Source: Actinomycetospora soli
GTDB taxonomy: Bacteria; Actinomycetota; Actinomycetes; Mycobacteriales; Pseudonocardiaceae
DNA: 64,000 nt
Direction of reading: 5' to 3'
NCBI RefSeq assembly: GCF_021026295.1
Contig: NZ_JAJNDA010000010.1
Coordinates: 62,001-126,000 of the forward strand
The notes below the pieces were generated by a model. The model made no database searches. It was not told the DNA's origin and saw nothing but the letters and a program-made list of their open reading frames with translations. Both the position numbers and the translations under genes were made by a program. Of the stretch, positions 43,124-51,157 are shown one piece after another; within the stretch, counting starts at the first letter, position 1; each line of letters begins with the position of its first letter.

Positions 43124-44140
43124 ATGACCGACGAACTCCGCGTCGCCGTCCTCGGCGTCGGCAAGATGGGCGCCTTCCACGTCGACAGCCTGACGCACCG
43201 CACGCGCGGGGCCCGGGTCACCGTCGTCAGCGACTTCGTCGACGAGCAGGCCCACCGGGTCGGCGACCCGATCGGCGCCCGGGTGGTGGCCGACCCGCTC
43301 GAGGCGATCCACGCCGACGACGTCGACGCCGTCGTCCTCGCGAGCCCCGGTGCCGCGCACCACGAGCAGGTCCTCGCCTGCCTCGAGGCCGGCAAGCCCG
43401 TGCTCTGCGAGAAGCCGCTCACCGTCGAGGCGTCCACCTCGCTCGAGGTGTACCGCCGCGAGTCGGAGCTGGGCCGCCGCCTCATCCAGGTCGGGTTCAT
43501 GCGCCGGTTCGACCACGAGTACGCGCAGCTGCAGCGGATGACCGCCGCCGGCGAGTTCGGCGCGCCGCTCATGCTGCACTGTACGCACCGCAACCCCGAC
43601 GTGCCGGACTTCTTCGACTCGCAGTTCATGATCCGCGACTCGGTGGTCCACGAGGCCGACACCGCCCGCTTCCTGCTCGGCGAGGAGATCACCGCGGTCA
43701 GCGTGGTCAAGGGCCGTCCGACCTCGACCGCGCCGGCCGGGACGTCGGACCCGATGCTCGTGCTGTTCGAGGCGGAGTCGGGCGCGCTCGTCACGATCGA
43801 GATCTTCGTGCGCACCGGGGTCGCGTACGAGGTGCGCACCGAGCTCGTCGGCGAGCGCGGGTCGGCGACGATCGGACTGGACCAGAACGTCGTCGTGAAG
43901 CGTCCGGGCGGGACCTGGGGCGGGACGATCACCCCGGGCTTCGTCGAGCGCTTCGGGCAGGCCTACGACGACCAGATGCAGCGCTGGGCCGACGCCGCCC
44001 GCGCCGGGATCGCCTCCGGCGGGGACGCGGTCGACGGCCCGGGCAGCTGGGACGGCTACGCGGCCGCGGCGATCTGCGAGGCCGGGGTGGCGGCCGTCGT
44101 CAAGAACGTCCGGGTGGAGACGGGGATGGAGCAGCGGTGA
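43124..44140 (+). CDS. iolG: Inositol 2-dehydrogenase (Gfo/Idh/MocA family)
   Basis: A 338-residue NAD-dependent oxidoreductase: Rossmann loop VLGVGKMGAFHVDSL near residue 8, EKPLTVEAS (catalytic Lys, near 98), and the substrate segment DSVVHEADTARFLLG with the His and Asp expected for inositol dehydrogenases. QVGFMRRFDHEYAQL and GSWDGYAAAAICEAG closely follow Corynebacterium IolG. It oxidises myo-inositol to scyllo-inosose. It sits 10 bases after the iolE-like gene and overlaps iolH by ATG/TGA. Confidence 0.88.
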   Translation: MTDELRVAVLGVGKMGAFHVDSLTHRTRGARVTVVSDFVDEQAHRVGDPIGARVVADPLEAIHADDVDAVVLASPGAAHHEQVLACLEAGKPVLCEKPLTVEASTSLEVYRRESELGRRLIQVGFMRRFDHEYAQLQRMTAAGEFGAPLMLHCTHRNPDVPDFFDSQFMIRDSVVHEADTARFLLGEEITAVSVVKGRPTSTAPAGTSDPMLVLFEAESGALVTIEIFVRTGVAYEVRTELVGERGSATIGLDQNVVVKRPGGTWGGTITPGFVERFGQAYDDQMQRWADAARAGIASGGDAVDGPGSWDGYAAAAICEAGVAAVVKNVRVETGMEQR

Positions 44141-45021
44141 AGCTCGCCCTCGACGCGCAGATGTTCCACCGGACGACGCCGGTGGTCGACCTGCCCGACG
44201 CCGTCGCCCGTGCCGGCTACCAGTGGATGGAGCTCTCCCCGAAGGAGGACTTCATCCCGTTCTTCGCACACCCGCGGGTGGACTCCGCCACGGTCGCGAC
44301 GCTGCGCCGCCGCGCGGCGGACGCGGGCGTGGGCATCTCGTCGGTGCTGCCGGTGCTGCGCTGGTCGGGGCCGTCCGAGGAGGCCCGCCAGGCGGCCGTG
44401 CGGGCCTGGCGGCGGGCCATCCGGATCACCGTCGACCTCGGCGTCGACACGATCAACACCGAGTTCAACGGCCGGCCGGAGGCGGCGGAGCACGCGGAGT
44501 CGATGTTCCTGCGCTCGTTCGACGAGCTGGCCCCGGACTTCGAGCGCGAGGGCATCAGGCTCGTGCTCGAGCCGCACCCCGACGACTTCATCGAGGACGG
44601 CCACGCGGCCGTCGACATGATCGCCGGGCTCGATCGGGACTGGATCACGTTCCTCTACTGCACCCCGCACACGTTCCACCAGGGGAACGACGCGGCCGGG
44701 ATCATCGCCCACGCCGGGTCCCGTGTGACCAACGTGCACCTCGCGGACACCCTCGACCACACCGCGTCCGGCGGCCTGCGCTACATCGTCAACCCGCCGG
44801 GGTCGACGGTCCGGGTGCACCAGCACGCCCCGATGGGCGCGGGCGAGGTCGACTTCGACGAGGTGTTCGCCGCGCTCGCGACGGCGGGCTTCGACGGCAC
44901 CCTCACCCACTGCGTGTTCGGGTGGGAGGAGCGCGCGCTCGACGTGGTGACCCGCGACCGGGACACGATCACGGCCCTCGTCGGGAAGCACTTCGGCGCC
45001 GTGGCGTGGGAGACGCCGTGA
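44137..45021 (+). CDS. iolH: IolH-like sugar-phosphate isomerase/epimerase
   Basis: A 294-residue TIM-barrel protein whose conserved blocks (DFIPFFAHPR, GISSVLPVLRWSGP, TINTEFNGRPE, LVLEPHPDDFIEDG, ADTLDHTASGGLRYI, NPPG) match IolH of actinobacterial inositol clusters. Its reaction is not firmly established; epimerisation or dehydration of an inosose is assumed. It overlaps iolG (ATGA at 44137) and the next oxidoreductase gene (GTGA at 45018), so all three are co-translated. Confidence 0.87.
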   Translation: MKLALDAQMFHRTTPVVDLPDAVARAGYQWMELSPKEDFIPFFAHPRVDSATVATLRRRAADAGVGISSVLPVLRWSGPSEEARQAAVRAWRRAIRITVDLGVDTINTEFNGRPEAAEHAESMFLRSFDELAPDFEREGIRLVLEPHPDDFIEDGHAAVDMIAGLDRDWITFLYCTPHTFHQGNDAAGIIAHAGSRVTNVHLADTLDHTASGGLRYIVNPPGSTVRVHQHAPMGAGEVDFDEVFAALATAGFDGTLTHCVFGWEERALDVVTRDRDTITALVGKHFGAVAWETP

Positions 45022-46160
45022 CCGGGGTCGGGCTCGTCGGTGCGGGGTGGATGGGGCATCTCCACGCCCGGGCGTACTCCCGGCTGCCGCACCACGTGGC
45101 GCTCGCGGACCGACCGCGGCTGGTCGCGGTGGCCGACGCGGTCGCCGCGGCGGCCGACGACTTCGTGGCGCGCTACGGCTTCGGGCGGGCGACCACCGAC
45201 TGGCGGTCGGTGGTCGACGACCCGGCCGTCGAGGCGGTCAGCGTCGCCGCGCCGAACGGGCTGCACCGCGAGATCGGCGTCGCGGTCGCGCAGGCGGGCA
45301 AGCACCTGTGGATCGAGAAGCCGGTCGGGCTGACCTCGGCCGACACGGCCGCCGTCGCGCAGGCCGTGCACGCCGCGGGCGTCACCTCGACGATCGGTTT
45401 CAACTACCGGATGGTGCCCGCGATCGCGCGGGCGCGGCGACTGCTCGCCGAGGGGGCGATCGGCCGGCTCACGCACGCGCGCTTCCGGCTGCTCACCGAC
45501 TTCGCCGCCCATCCCGACGGCGGGTTGAGCTGGCGGTTCACGCGGGCGCAGGGCGGGTCGGGGGTGCTGAACGACCTCGCCGTCCACGGTGTCGACCTGA
45601 TCCGCTTCCTCGTGGGGGAACCCCGCACGGTCGTCGCCGACGGGGAGCGCTTCATCCCGCGCCGCCCGGTCGTGGCGGCGGGTGCGAGCCAGTACTCGCG
45701 CGGGGGAGACGTGTACGGGGACGTCGAGAACCTCGACTACGTCTCGGTGCTCGGGCGGACCGCCGACGACGTGCTCGTGCAGCTCGAGGCGAGCCGCGTC
45801 GCCGTCGGGGACCAGAACGACTACGGGTTCGAGATCCACGGGACGCAGGGCCTCGTGTCGTTCGACTTCCGGCGCCCGGGGGAGCTGCTCGTGTCGTCCG
45901 GTGACGGTTACGTGGACCAGGCGTCGTCCGTGGTCGCGGCCGCTCCCGGCGACGGCGACTTCGCGCTGTTCCAGCCCGGCGCAGGCAACCCGACGTCGCT
46001 GGACGACCTCAAGGTGTCGGAGGCCAACGCGTTCCTGCGCGGTGTCGCCGGTGGGGAGGTCGCTCCTGGCGCGACGATCGACGACGCCCTCGCCGCGGCG
46101 CGCGTGCTCGACGCGGTCGCGCAGTCGATGGACAAGCGCGGCTGGGTGGACCTGGCCTGA
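45018..46160 (+). CDS. Gfo/Idh/MocA family oxidoreductase
   Basis: A 380-residue NAD(P)-dependent dehydrogenase with nucleotide loop LVGAGWMGHLHARAYSRL and WIEKPVGLTSADT (catalytic Lys near 98). It is longer than iolG and carries an inserted loop (VVAAGASQYSRGGDVYGDVENLDY) typical of inositol-cluster oxidoreductases acting on cyclitol isomers or keto-inositols. The exact substrate is unknown. GTG start inside the iolH stop. It ends the operon before a 12-bp-stem terminator at 46171-46223. Confidence 0.82.
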   Translation: MTGVGLVGAGWMGHLHARAYSRLPHHVALADRPRLVAVADAVAAAADDFVARYGFGRATTDWRSVVDDPAVEAVSVAAPNGLHREIGVAVAQAGKHLWIEKPVGLTSADTAAVAQAVHAAGVTSTIGFNYRMVPAIARARRLLAEGAIGRLTHARFRLLTDFAAHPDGGLSWRFTRAQGGSGVLNDLAVHGVDLIRFLVGEPRTVVADGERFIPRRPVVAAGASQYSRGGDVYGDVENLDYVSVLGRTADDVLVQLEASRVAVGDQNDYGFEIHGTQGLVSFDFRRPGELLVSSGDGYVDQASSVVAAAPGDGDFALFQPGAGNPTSLDDLKVSEANAFLRGVAGGEVAPGATIDDALAAARVLDAVAQSMDKRGWVDLA

Positions 46161-46170
46161 CCCACTCTTC

Positions 46171-46223
46171 GGCGTGAGGGGAACCCTGGTGCCACAAGAG
46201 CGCTCGGATCCTCCCCTCACGCC
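46171..46223 (+). terminator. Terminator of the second iol operon
   Basis: GGCGTGAGGGGA (46171-46182) and TCCCCTCACGCC (46212-46223) are perfect 12-bp complements separated by 29 bases, starting 10 bases after the last stop codon. It lies in the gap before the convergent DJ-1-like gene. Confidence 0.6.
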
Positions 46224-46236
46224 GGCGGGCCCTTAC

Positions 46237-46353
46237 TGAACGAAGGGCACCTTCGGTCGAATAGACCGACCGGGGGTGCCCTTCGTTCACGACGGCGGGT
46301 GGTGGCGGTGGGCGCCCACGGCTGGCCTATTCGAGCGAAGGGGCCCTTCGCTC
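46237..46353. repeat. Repeat cluster related to the copA insertion
   Basis: TGAACGAAGGGCACC (46237-46251) pairs perfectly with GGTGCCCTTCGTTCA (46275-46289) around TCGGTCGAATAGACCGA. A GACGGCGGGT word follows, then GTGGGCGCCCAC, then a further hairpin GAGCGAAGG-GGC-CCTTCGCTC (46333-46353) touching the DJ-1 stop. The words GAAGGGCACCTTCG, ATAGACC and GTGGGCGCC are those repeated in frame inside copA at 7556-7685. Confidence 0.75.
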
Positions 46354-46948
46354 AACGGGAGACCGGCAGCTCGACCTGCAGCGGATAGACCATGTGCGCC
46401 GCGACGGCGTGGGCGGTCTCCGGGTCGGCCTCCCGGGCGACCAGGTGGAACGCCAGGTCGATGCCGCTGGTCACCCCGCCGCCCGTCACGAGGTCGCCGT
46501 CGTCGACCACGCGGGCGTCCCGCCGCACGATGGCCCCCGACTCCTCCAGCGCGTCCATCGCGCTCGGGTGCGTGACGGCGGGTCGCCCGGTCGTCAGGCC
46601 CGCCGTCGCCAGGATCATCGCGCCGGTGCAGACGGAGGCGACGAGCGTGCCCGAGTCGGCCAGCTCCTTGACCCGCCGAGGCAGCACGCCTCGATCGGCC
46701 TGGGCCCGCGCGCCGCTGCCGGGCACGAACCACCCGCCGCCCGGCACGACGACGAGGTCGGGCTCGCCGAGCACCTCCGACACGGTCAGCACCATGCCGT
46801 GCGCACTGGTCACCGTGCCCGGCGCATCCACTGCGACCAGCGTCGACGACCAGCCGTCCAGCCGCGTCGAGGCGTGCGAGAACACCTCGTGCGGTCCCAG
46901 CGCGTCCAGGTCGTCGAAGCCGTCGAACACCACGATCTCGATCCGCAT
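46352..46948 (-). CDS. DJ-1/PfpI family protein
   Basis: A 198-residue type-1 glutamine-amidotransferase-like protein. The nucleophile elbow is ASVCTGAMILATAGL, with Cys near residue 106, and a conserved Glu/Asp near the N-terminus (FDGFDDLDALGPHEVF). This subgroup includes isonitrile hydratase-like and glyoxalase-like enzymes; the precise activity cannot be told. It is on the minus strand downstream of the LacI gene but separated by a hairpin at 46985-47021. A GTGACGGCGGGT word of the dispersed 15-mer family lies inside. Confidence 0.82.
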   Translation of the reverse strand: MRIEIVVFDGFDDLDALGPHEVFSHASTRLDGWSSTLVAVDAPGTVTSAHGMVLTVSEVLGEPDLVVVPGGGWFVPGSGARAQADRGVLPRRVKELADSGTLVASVCTGAMILATAGLTTGRPAVTHPSAMDALEESGAIVRRDARVVDDGDLVTGGGVTSGIDLAFHLVAREADPETAHAVAAHMVYPLQVELPVSR

Positions 46949-46984
46949 GCCATCCAGCCTGACGGGACCCGCCGTCGAGAACGA

Positions 46985-47021
46985 GTGGCAGGAACGACGA
47001 GAAGCGTCAGATTCCTGCCAC
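46985..47021 (-). terminator. Hairpin at the end of the LacI gene
   Basis: GTGGCAGGAA (46985-46994) pairs with TTCCTGCCAC (47012-47021), 17-base loop. The LacI stop codon (47007-47009) is in the loop. Sequence words GTGGCAGGAACG and AGCGTC tie it to the hairpin repeat family at 24940 and 8947. Confidence 0.6.
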
Positions 47022-47999
47022 GGCGCCCACCGACGACCGCATCACGACCTCCGGTCGGATCACCACGTCCCGGCGCGCCGTCCGGCCGCCGTCGAGGCGC
47101 TCGCCGATCAGGTCGAGCGTGTGTCGGGTCAGGCCGGGCACGTCCTGGCGGATCGTCGTGAGGCCCACGGGGCCCATGCGTGCCAGCGGGGAGTCGTCGA
47201 AGCCCGCCACCGACACCTGCGCGGGCACGTCGACCCCGGCGCGGGTGAGCTCGGACATGAAGCCGATCGCCGCCTGGTCGTTGAACAGCAGGACGGCCGT
47301 GGGCAGGTCGTCCGCGAGCATCACGCGGGCGCTGGCCACGCCGTCGTCGGCGTCCTTGCCGCCGGCGAGGACGTGCGGCTCCAGCCCGGCCGCCGCCATG
47401 GCCGACCGGTAGCCGGCCTCGCGGTCGGCGGCGATCACCGCGTCATGCCCTCGGACATAGGTGATCCGACGATGGCCGAGCCCGACGAGGTGTCCGACCA
47501 GCTCGGACACCCCCGCGTAGTCGTCGAGGCGCACCACGTCGAGTTCCGCGCCCGGAATCCGGCGCCCGACCGTGACGACCGGGAGCTGCCGGTCGAGGGC
47601 CACGAGCCGCTCGACCGGAGCCTCGGTGCCGATGAGGACCAGCGCCTCGCACCGCGAGTCGAGCAGCGACTCGACGGCCCGCGCCTCGTCGCGGTGCGGG
47701 GTCCGCGGGCCGAGGAGCAGGTCGTAGCCGATCCGGTCGGCCGCGGCGAGCATCTCCTCGGCGAGCTCCGCGTGGAAGGTCGACCGGACCTCCAGCACCA
47801 CGCCGATCATCCGGCTGCGGCGCGACGCCAGCGCGGCCGCGGCGCGGTCGGGTCGATAGCCCAGCCGGTCGGCGGCGGCGAGCACCCGCTCCACCGTGTC
47901 CGCCGAAGGCCCCGGCGCACCACGCATCACCATCGACACCGAGGCCCGCGACAGGCCGACCTCGGCGGCGACGTCCTCCAGACGGATGCGCCGGGCCAC
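47007..47999 (-). CDS. LacI family transcriptional regulator
   Basis: A 330-residue repressor: helix-turn-helix in the first 25 residues (RLEDVAAEVGLSRASVSMVM), hinge, and a periplasmic-binding-protein-like sugar domain (VAGFDDSPLARMGPVGLTTI). It is a close paralogue of the LacI protein at 55031. The GTG at 47999 lies 2 bases after the P450 fusion stop, so it is co-transcribed with that gene. Its likely targets are the TAGAGCGCTCTA palindromes upstream of the P450 and iolE operons; this is inference from proximity and the usual LacI site form. Confidence 0.87.
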   Translation of the reverse strand: MARRIRLEDVAAEVGLSRASVSMVMRGAPGPSADTVERVLAAADRLGYRPDRAAAALASRRSRMIGVVLEVRSTFHAELAEEMLAAADRIGYDLLLGPRTPHRDEARAVESLLDSRCEALVLIGTEAPVERLVALDRQLPVVTVGRRIPGAELDVVRLDDYAGVSELVGHLVGLGHRRITYVRGHDAVIAADREAGYRSAMAAAGLEPHVLAGGKDADDGVASARVMLADDLPTAVLLFNDQAAIGFMSELTRAGVDVPAQVSVAGFDDSPLARMGPVGLTTIRQDVPGLTRHTLDLIGERLDGGRTARRDVVIRPEVVMRSSVGAVAGI

Positions 48000-48001
48000 G
48001 G

Positions 48002-50215
48002 TCAGAGGTCGAGGCGCAGCGACGCGGTGCACGAGCGGGACACGCAGATCATCATGCAATCGTTGCGCGACCGCTCCGCCGCGTCGAGCACCGAGTCGCG
48101 GTGGTCGGGCACCCCGTCGAGCACGCGGGTCTCACAGGTCCCGCAGGTGCCCTCGGCGCACGACGAGACGACGGTCGCGCCCGCCTCCTCGACGACCTCG
48201 AGCACGGACCGCTCCGGCGGCACCTCGAGCGTGACGCCGGTGCGCGCCAGCTCGACGGTGAACGCCTCGGTCCGCAGCGGGTCGCCGACCGGCTTCGGAC
48301 TGAACCGCTCGACGTGCAGCGCGCCCTCCGGCCAGCCGGCGCACCGCTCCTCGACCGCCGCGAGCAGCGGCTCCGGTCCGCAGCAGTAGACCAGCGTGTC
48401 CTCGCGGGGTGTCCCCAGCAGGGTGTCGAGGTCGAGTAGCCCGACCTCGTCCTGCGGGGCCACCGTCACCCGGTTCCCGTAGCGCGACAGCTCGTCGAGG
48501 AACGCCATCGACGCGCGCTGCCGACCCCCGTACACGAGGTGCCAGTCCGCGCCGGACGCGTGCGCGGCGGCGATCATCGGCAGCAGGGCGGTGATCCCGA
48601 TGCCGCCCGCGATGAACAGGAAGCGCCGCGAGCACGCGAGCGGGAAGTTGTTGCGCGGCCCGCGCAGGCGGACCCGGTCGCCGACCTGCAGCGTGTCGTG
48701 CACGTGCCGCGACGTCCCGCGCCCGTCGGCCTCGCGCAGGACGCCCAGCCGCCAGGTCGTCCGGTCCTCCGGCGACCCGCACAGCGAGTACTGCCGCGGT
48801 GCGACGCCGTCGAGGAGCAGGTCGGTGTGCGCGCCCGGCTGCCAGACCGGGAACGACCCGCCGTCGGGACGGCCCAGGGACAGCGTGACGACGCCCTCGG
48901 AGACGGGCTCCTTCCCGACGACGACCGCCTCGAGATCCGAGGCCTCCTCCTGACGACGGGTCGGGGCGGGCGGGGCCGTCGGGCCCGTCGTCCGGATCGG
49001 GAGGTGCTTCCAGACGTACATGTTCGGCGAGCTCGGGTAGAACGTCGGCTCGCCGTCGAGCTCGTAGTCACCGAGCAGCGGCAGCGCCTCCTCGAGCGCG
49101 ATGCGGGCCTCGAGCCGGGCGAGCGGCGCGCCGAGGCAGCCGTGGACACCCTCGCCGAAGCCGACCTGGCGGCCGGGCGGGCGGGTGATGTCGAAGCGGT
49201 CGGGGTCGGGGTAGCGGCGCTCGTCGCGGTTGGCAGCACCCGGGATGAGCACGACGCGCGCGCCCTTCGGCATCGTGACGCCGTGCAGCGTCACCTCGCG
49301 CGACGTGGTGCGGGCGGTGAGCTGCAGCGGGGTCGCCCAGCGCATCGCCTCCTCGATCGCGGCCGGGACGAGCGACGGGTCGGCCTGCAGTAGCGCGCGC
49401 TGGTCGGGGTTCTCGGCGAGCAGCTTGAACAGCGTGCCGGTGAGGCCCGCGGTGGATTCGACGCCGCCGAGGAAGAGGATCGTCATGAGCCCGCTGACCT
49501 CGGAGACCGGCGTGATCTCGTCGGGGACGAACGGGGTGCCGTCGATGTCGGCCGTGACCATCTTCGTGAGCAGGTCGTCGCGGTGCTCGCGGCGCCGCTC
49601 GTTCAGCACGTCGATGAAGTACTGCTGCACGCCGGCGGTCGCGGCCTTGGCCTTCGGCCCGAGGTGCGGCGTCCCGGGGATGCGCTCCTTGAGCTCGTGG
49701 GTCCAGCGCTCGAGCTGGTCGCGGCGGGCGAGCTGCTCGGCCGTCGCGTCGGCGCGGCCGGGGAAGCCCATGAGGTGGAAGAACACGTCGAACGGCATCG
49801 GCCACGCGAGCTCGTCGGCGAGATCGAGCGTGTCGCGGCCCCGCAGGTTCTCGACCAGGCCCCGCACGACCGTGCGGATCCCCGATTCCAGGTTCGCGAT
49901 CCGCCGCGGCACGAAGTAGGGCTGGACGACGTGACGCACCTGGTCGTGCCGCGGGTTGTCCATGCTGCCGATCGATCCCGGCGGTACCTGCTCGAGCCGC
50001 GAGTCGTCGATGTCCATGCCCTCGAAGCTGCGGAACGTGTCGGCGTCGGTGATCGCCGCGCGCACGTCGTCGAACCGCGTGAGCGCGAACCACTGCCGGC
50101 GCTCCGACCAGTAGACCGGCGCCTCGTCCCGCATCCACCGGTACGTCCCGAACGGGTCGGCCGTGTAGAAGGTCGGGTCGAACGGGTCGTACTCGACGGC
50201 GGTGGGTGCGGCCAT
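48002..50215 (-). CDS. Self-sufficient cytochrome P450 (P450-reductase-ferredoxin fusion)
   Basis: A 737-residue three-part enzyme. Residues 1-410 are a P450: I-helix FLGGVESTAG, ExxR in EEAMR, and haem ligand Cys360 in FGEGVHGCLGAPLAR. Residues about 430-650 are a phthalate-dioxygenase-reductase module (RQYSLCGSP flavin motif, GGIGITALLPM, CCGPEPLL). Residues 655-737 are a plant-type 2Fe-2S domain with Cys686, 691 and 694 (CAEGTCGTC) and a later Cys. This is the class VII/CYP116B layout, needing no separate redox partners; NAD(P)H drives monooxygenation. It is the only gene of its kind in the iol island, with GntR- and LacI-type sites upstream. The substrate is unknown; O-demethylation of a methylated cyclitol is conceivable. 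ATG with GGAGGA upstream. Confidence 0.9.
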   Translation of the reverse strand: MAAPTAVEYDPFDPTFYTADPFGTYRWMRDEAPVYWSERRQWFALTRFDDVRAAITDADTFRSFEGMDIDDSRLEQVPPGSIGSMDNPRHDQVRHVVQPYFVPRRIANLESGIRTVVRGLVENLRGRDTLDLADELAWPMPFDVFFHLMGFPGRADATAEQLARRDQLERWTHELKERIPGTPHLGPKAKAATAGVQQYFIDVLNERRREHRDDLLTKMVTADIDGTPFVPDEITPVSEVSGLMTILFLGGVESTAGLTGTLFKLLAENPDQRALLQADPSLVPAAIEEAMRWATPLQLTARTTSREVTLHGVTMPKGARVVLIPGAANRDERRYPDPDRFDITRPPGRQVGFGEGVHGCLGAPLARLEARIALEEALPLLGDYELDGEPTFYPSSPNMYVWKHLPIRTTGPTAPPAPTRRQEEASDLEAVVVGKEPVSEGVVTLSLGRPDGGSFPVWQPGAHTDLLLDGVAPRQYSLCGSPEDRTTWRLGVLREADGRGTSRHVHDTLQVGDRVRLRGPRNNFPLACSRRFLFIAGGIGITALLPMIAAAHASGADWHLVYGGRQRASMAFLDELSRYGNRVTVAPQDEVGLLDLDTLLGTPREDTLVYCCGPEPLLAAVEERCAGWPEGALHVERFSPKPVGDPLRTEAFTVELARTGVTLEVPPERSVLEVVEEAGATVVSSCAEGTCGTCETRVLDGVPDHRDSVLDAAERSRNDCMMICVSRSCTASLRLDL

Positions 50216-50259
50216 CGGGGTCCTCCGGGGATGAAGTGGTGGAGTGGCTCTCCTGGAGC

Positions 50260-50305
50260 TTAGAGCGCTCTAAACGGTGATCACAATACTTTTGTCCGCA
50301 CAAAG
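50260..50305 (-). promoter_or_regulatory. P450 operon promoter with LacI- and GntR-type operators
   Basis: A LacI-type palindrome TTAGAGCGCTCTAA (50260-50273) and a GntR-type site CTTTTGTCCGCACAAAG (50289-50305). Read on the minus strand, the GntR site runs into GTATTGTGA, giving -35 TTGTGA and -10 TAAGCT 18 bases apart, with the LacI palindrome covering spacer and -10. Dual control like that at 42080 is predicted. Confidence 0.7.
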
Positions 50306-50309
50306 CGAA

Positions 50310-50384
50310 GGGCCCGCCGACCGTGTGGTCGGCGGGCCCGTGTGAGCACTGTCCGTGGCGCCCGCCACGGACAGTGCTCACACG
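50310..50384 (-). terminator. Two adjacent perfect hairpins
   Basis: A 22-bp perfect inverted repeat with a 2-base loop (arms 50339-50360 and 50363-50384, ending in GTGGCG/CGCCAC) covers the stop codon of the isomerase gene. Immediately beyond it lies GGGCCCGCCGACC-GTGT-GGTCGGCGGGCCC (50310-50339). Together they separate the isomerase operon from the P450 promoter on the same strand and should terminate strongly. Confidence 0.75.
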
Positions 50385-51157
50385 CCGAACGCACTCTCGA
50401 ACGCGTCCAGCGCGGCGTCGGGGTCGCCGCTGGCCCACCCCTCGAGGCCCACCACTCCCGTGTAGCCCCGCTCGGCCAGGGCCCGCGCGATCGCCGGGTA
50501 GTGGATCTCGCCGGTCCCGGGCTCGCAGCGGCCCGGGACGTCCGCGACCTGGATCTCGCCGACGTACGGCAGCGCCTCGTCGAGCAGCGCGATCAGGTTC
50601 CCCTCGCCGATCTGGGCGTGGTAGAGGTCCAGGTTGAGCCGCACGTGCGGTGAACCCACTGCACGCACCAGCTCGAGCGTGTCCGCGGCCCGCGCGAACG
50701 GGACGCCCGGGTGGTCCACGTCGAGGTTGAGGTTCTCCAGCGTGAACACCCGCCCGGCCTCGGCACCCAGCTCCGCGACCCGGCGCAGGGTGTCGGCGGC
50801 GGTCAGCCACATCCGCGGCGTCACGACCTCCACCGGCACCACCGGCAGTCCCTGCCCGTCGAGCCCGGTGCCGTGCAGGTTGAGGCGCGGGCAGTCGAGC
50901 TTCGCCGCGACCTCGAGCGACCGGCGCGCCGAGGCGAGCAGTTCGGCGATGCCGTCGGGGTCGGTGAGCGACCCGGTGAGGTAGCCGGTCATCGAGGAGA
51001 ACCGGGCGCCGGTGGCCGTGAGGTCGTCGACGTCCTTCGTCGCCCAGTTCCAGATCTCGACGGCGAACCCGCGTTCGTGCAGCCGGCGGACCCGGTCGGC
51101 GAACGGCCGGTCCAGGTACAGCATCTCGGCGCAGGCCGCGAGCTCGAAGGAGCTCAC
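50378..51157 (-). CDS. Hydroxypyruvate isomerase-like TIM-barrel protein
   Basis: A 259-residue sugar isomerase-like enzyme of the Hyi/OtnI type. Signatures: FELAACAEMLYLDRPFADRV at the N-terminus, LENLNLDVDHPGVPF (metal-binding Glu), VRLNLDLYHAQIGEGNL (Asp and His), and GEIQVADVPGRCEPGTGEIHYP (Glu/Asp near 200). It should isomerise an aldose/ketose or a keto-acid sugar derivative. GTG start overlaps the stop of the inosose-dehydratase-like gene (GTGA). Last gene of the minus-strand catabolic operon, followed by the strong hairpins. Confidence 0.85.
   Translation of the reverse strand: MSSFELAACAEMLYLDRPFADRVRRLHERGFAVEIWNWATKDVDDLTATGARFSSMTGYLTGSLTDPDGIAELLASARRSLEVAAKLDCPRLNLHGTGLDGQGLPVVPVEVVTPRMWLTAADTLRRVAELGAEAGRVFTLENLNLDVDHPGVPFARAADTLELVRAVGSPHVRLNLDLYHAQIGEGNLIALLDEALPYVGEIQVADVPGRCEPGTGEIHYPAIARALAERGYTGVVGLEGWASGDPDAALDAFESAFGV

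Noticed and set aside
46009-46290. Small minus-strand frame over the repeat cluster
   Set aside because: Its codons are the repeat units themselves and the end of the oxidoreductase gene; no ribosome site.
46237-46353. Possible CRISPR-like repeats
   Set aside because: Units are palindromic and irregularly spaced with no spacers and no cas genes.
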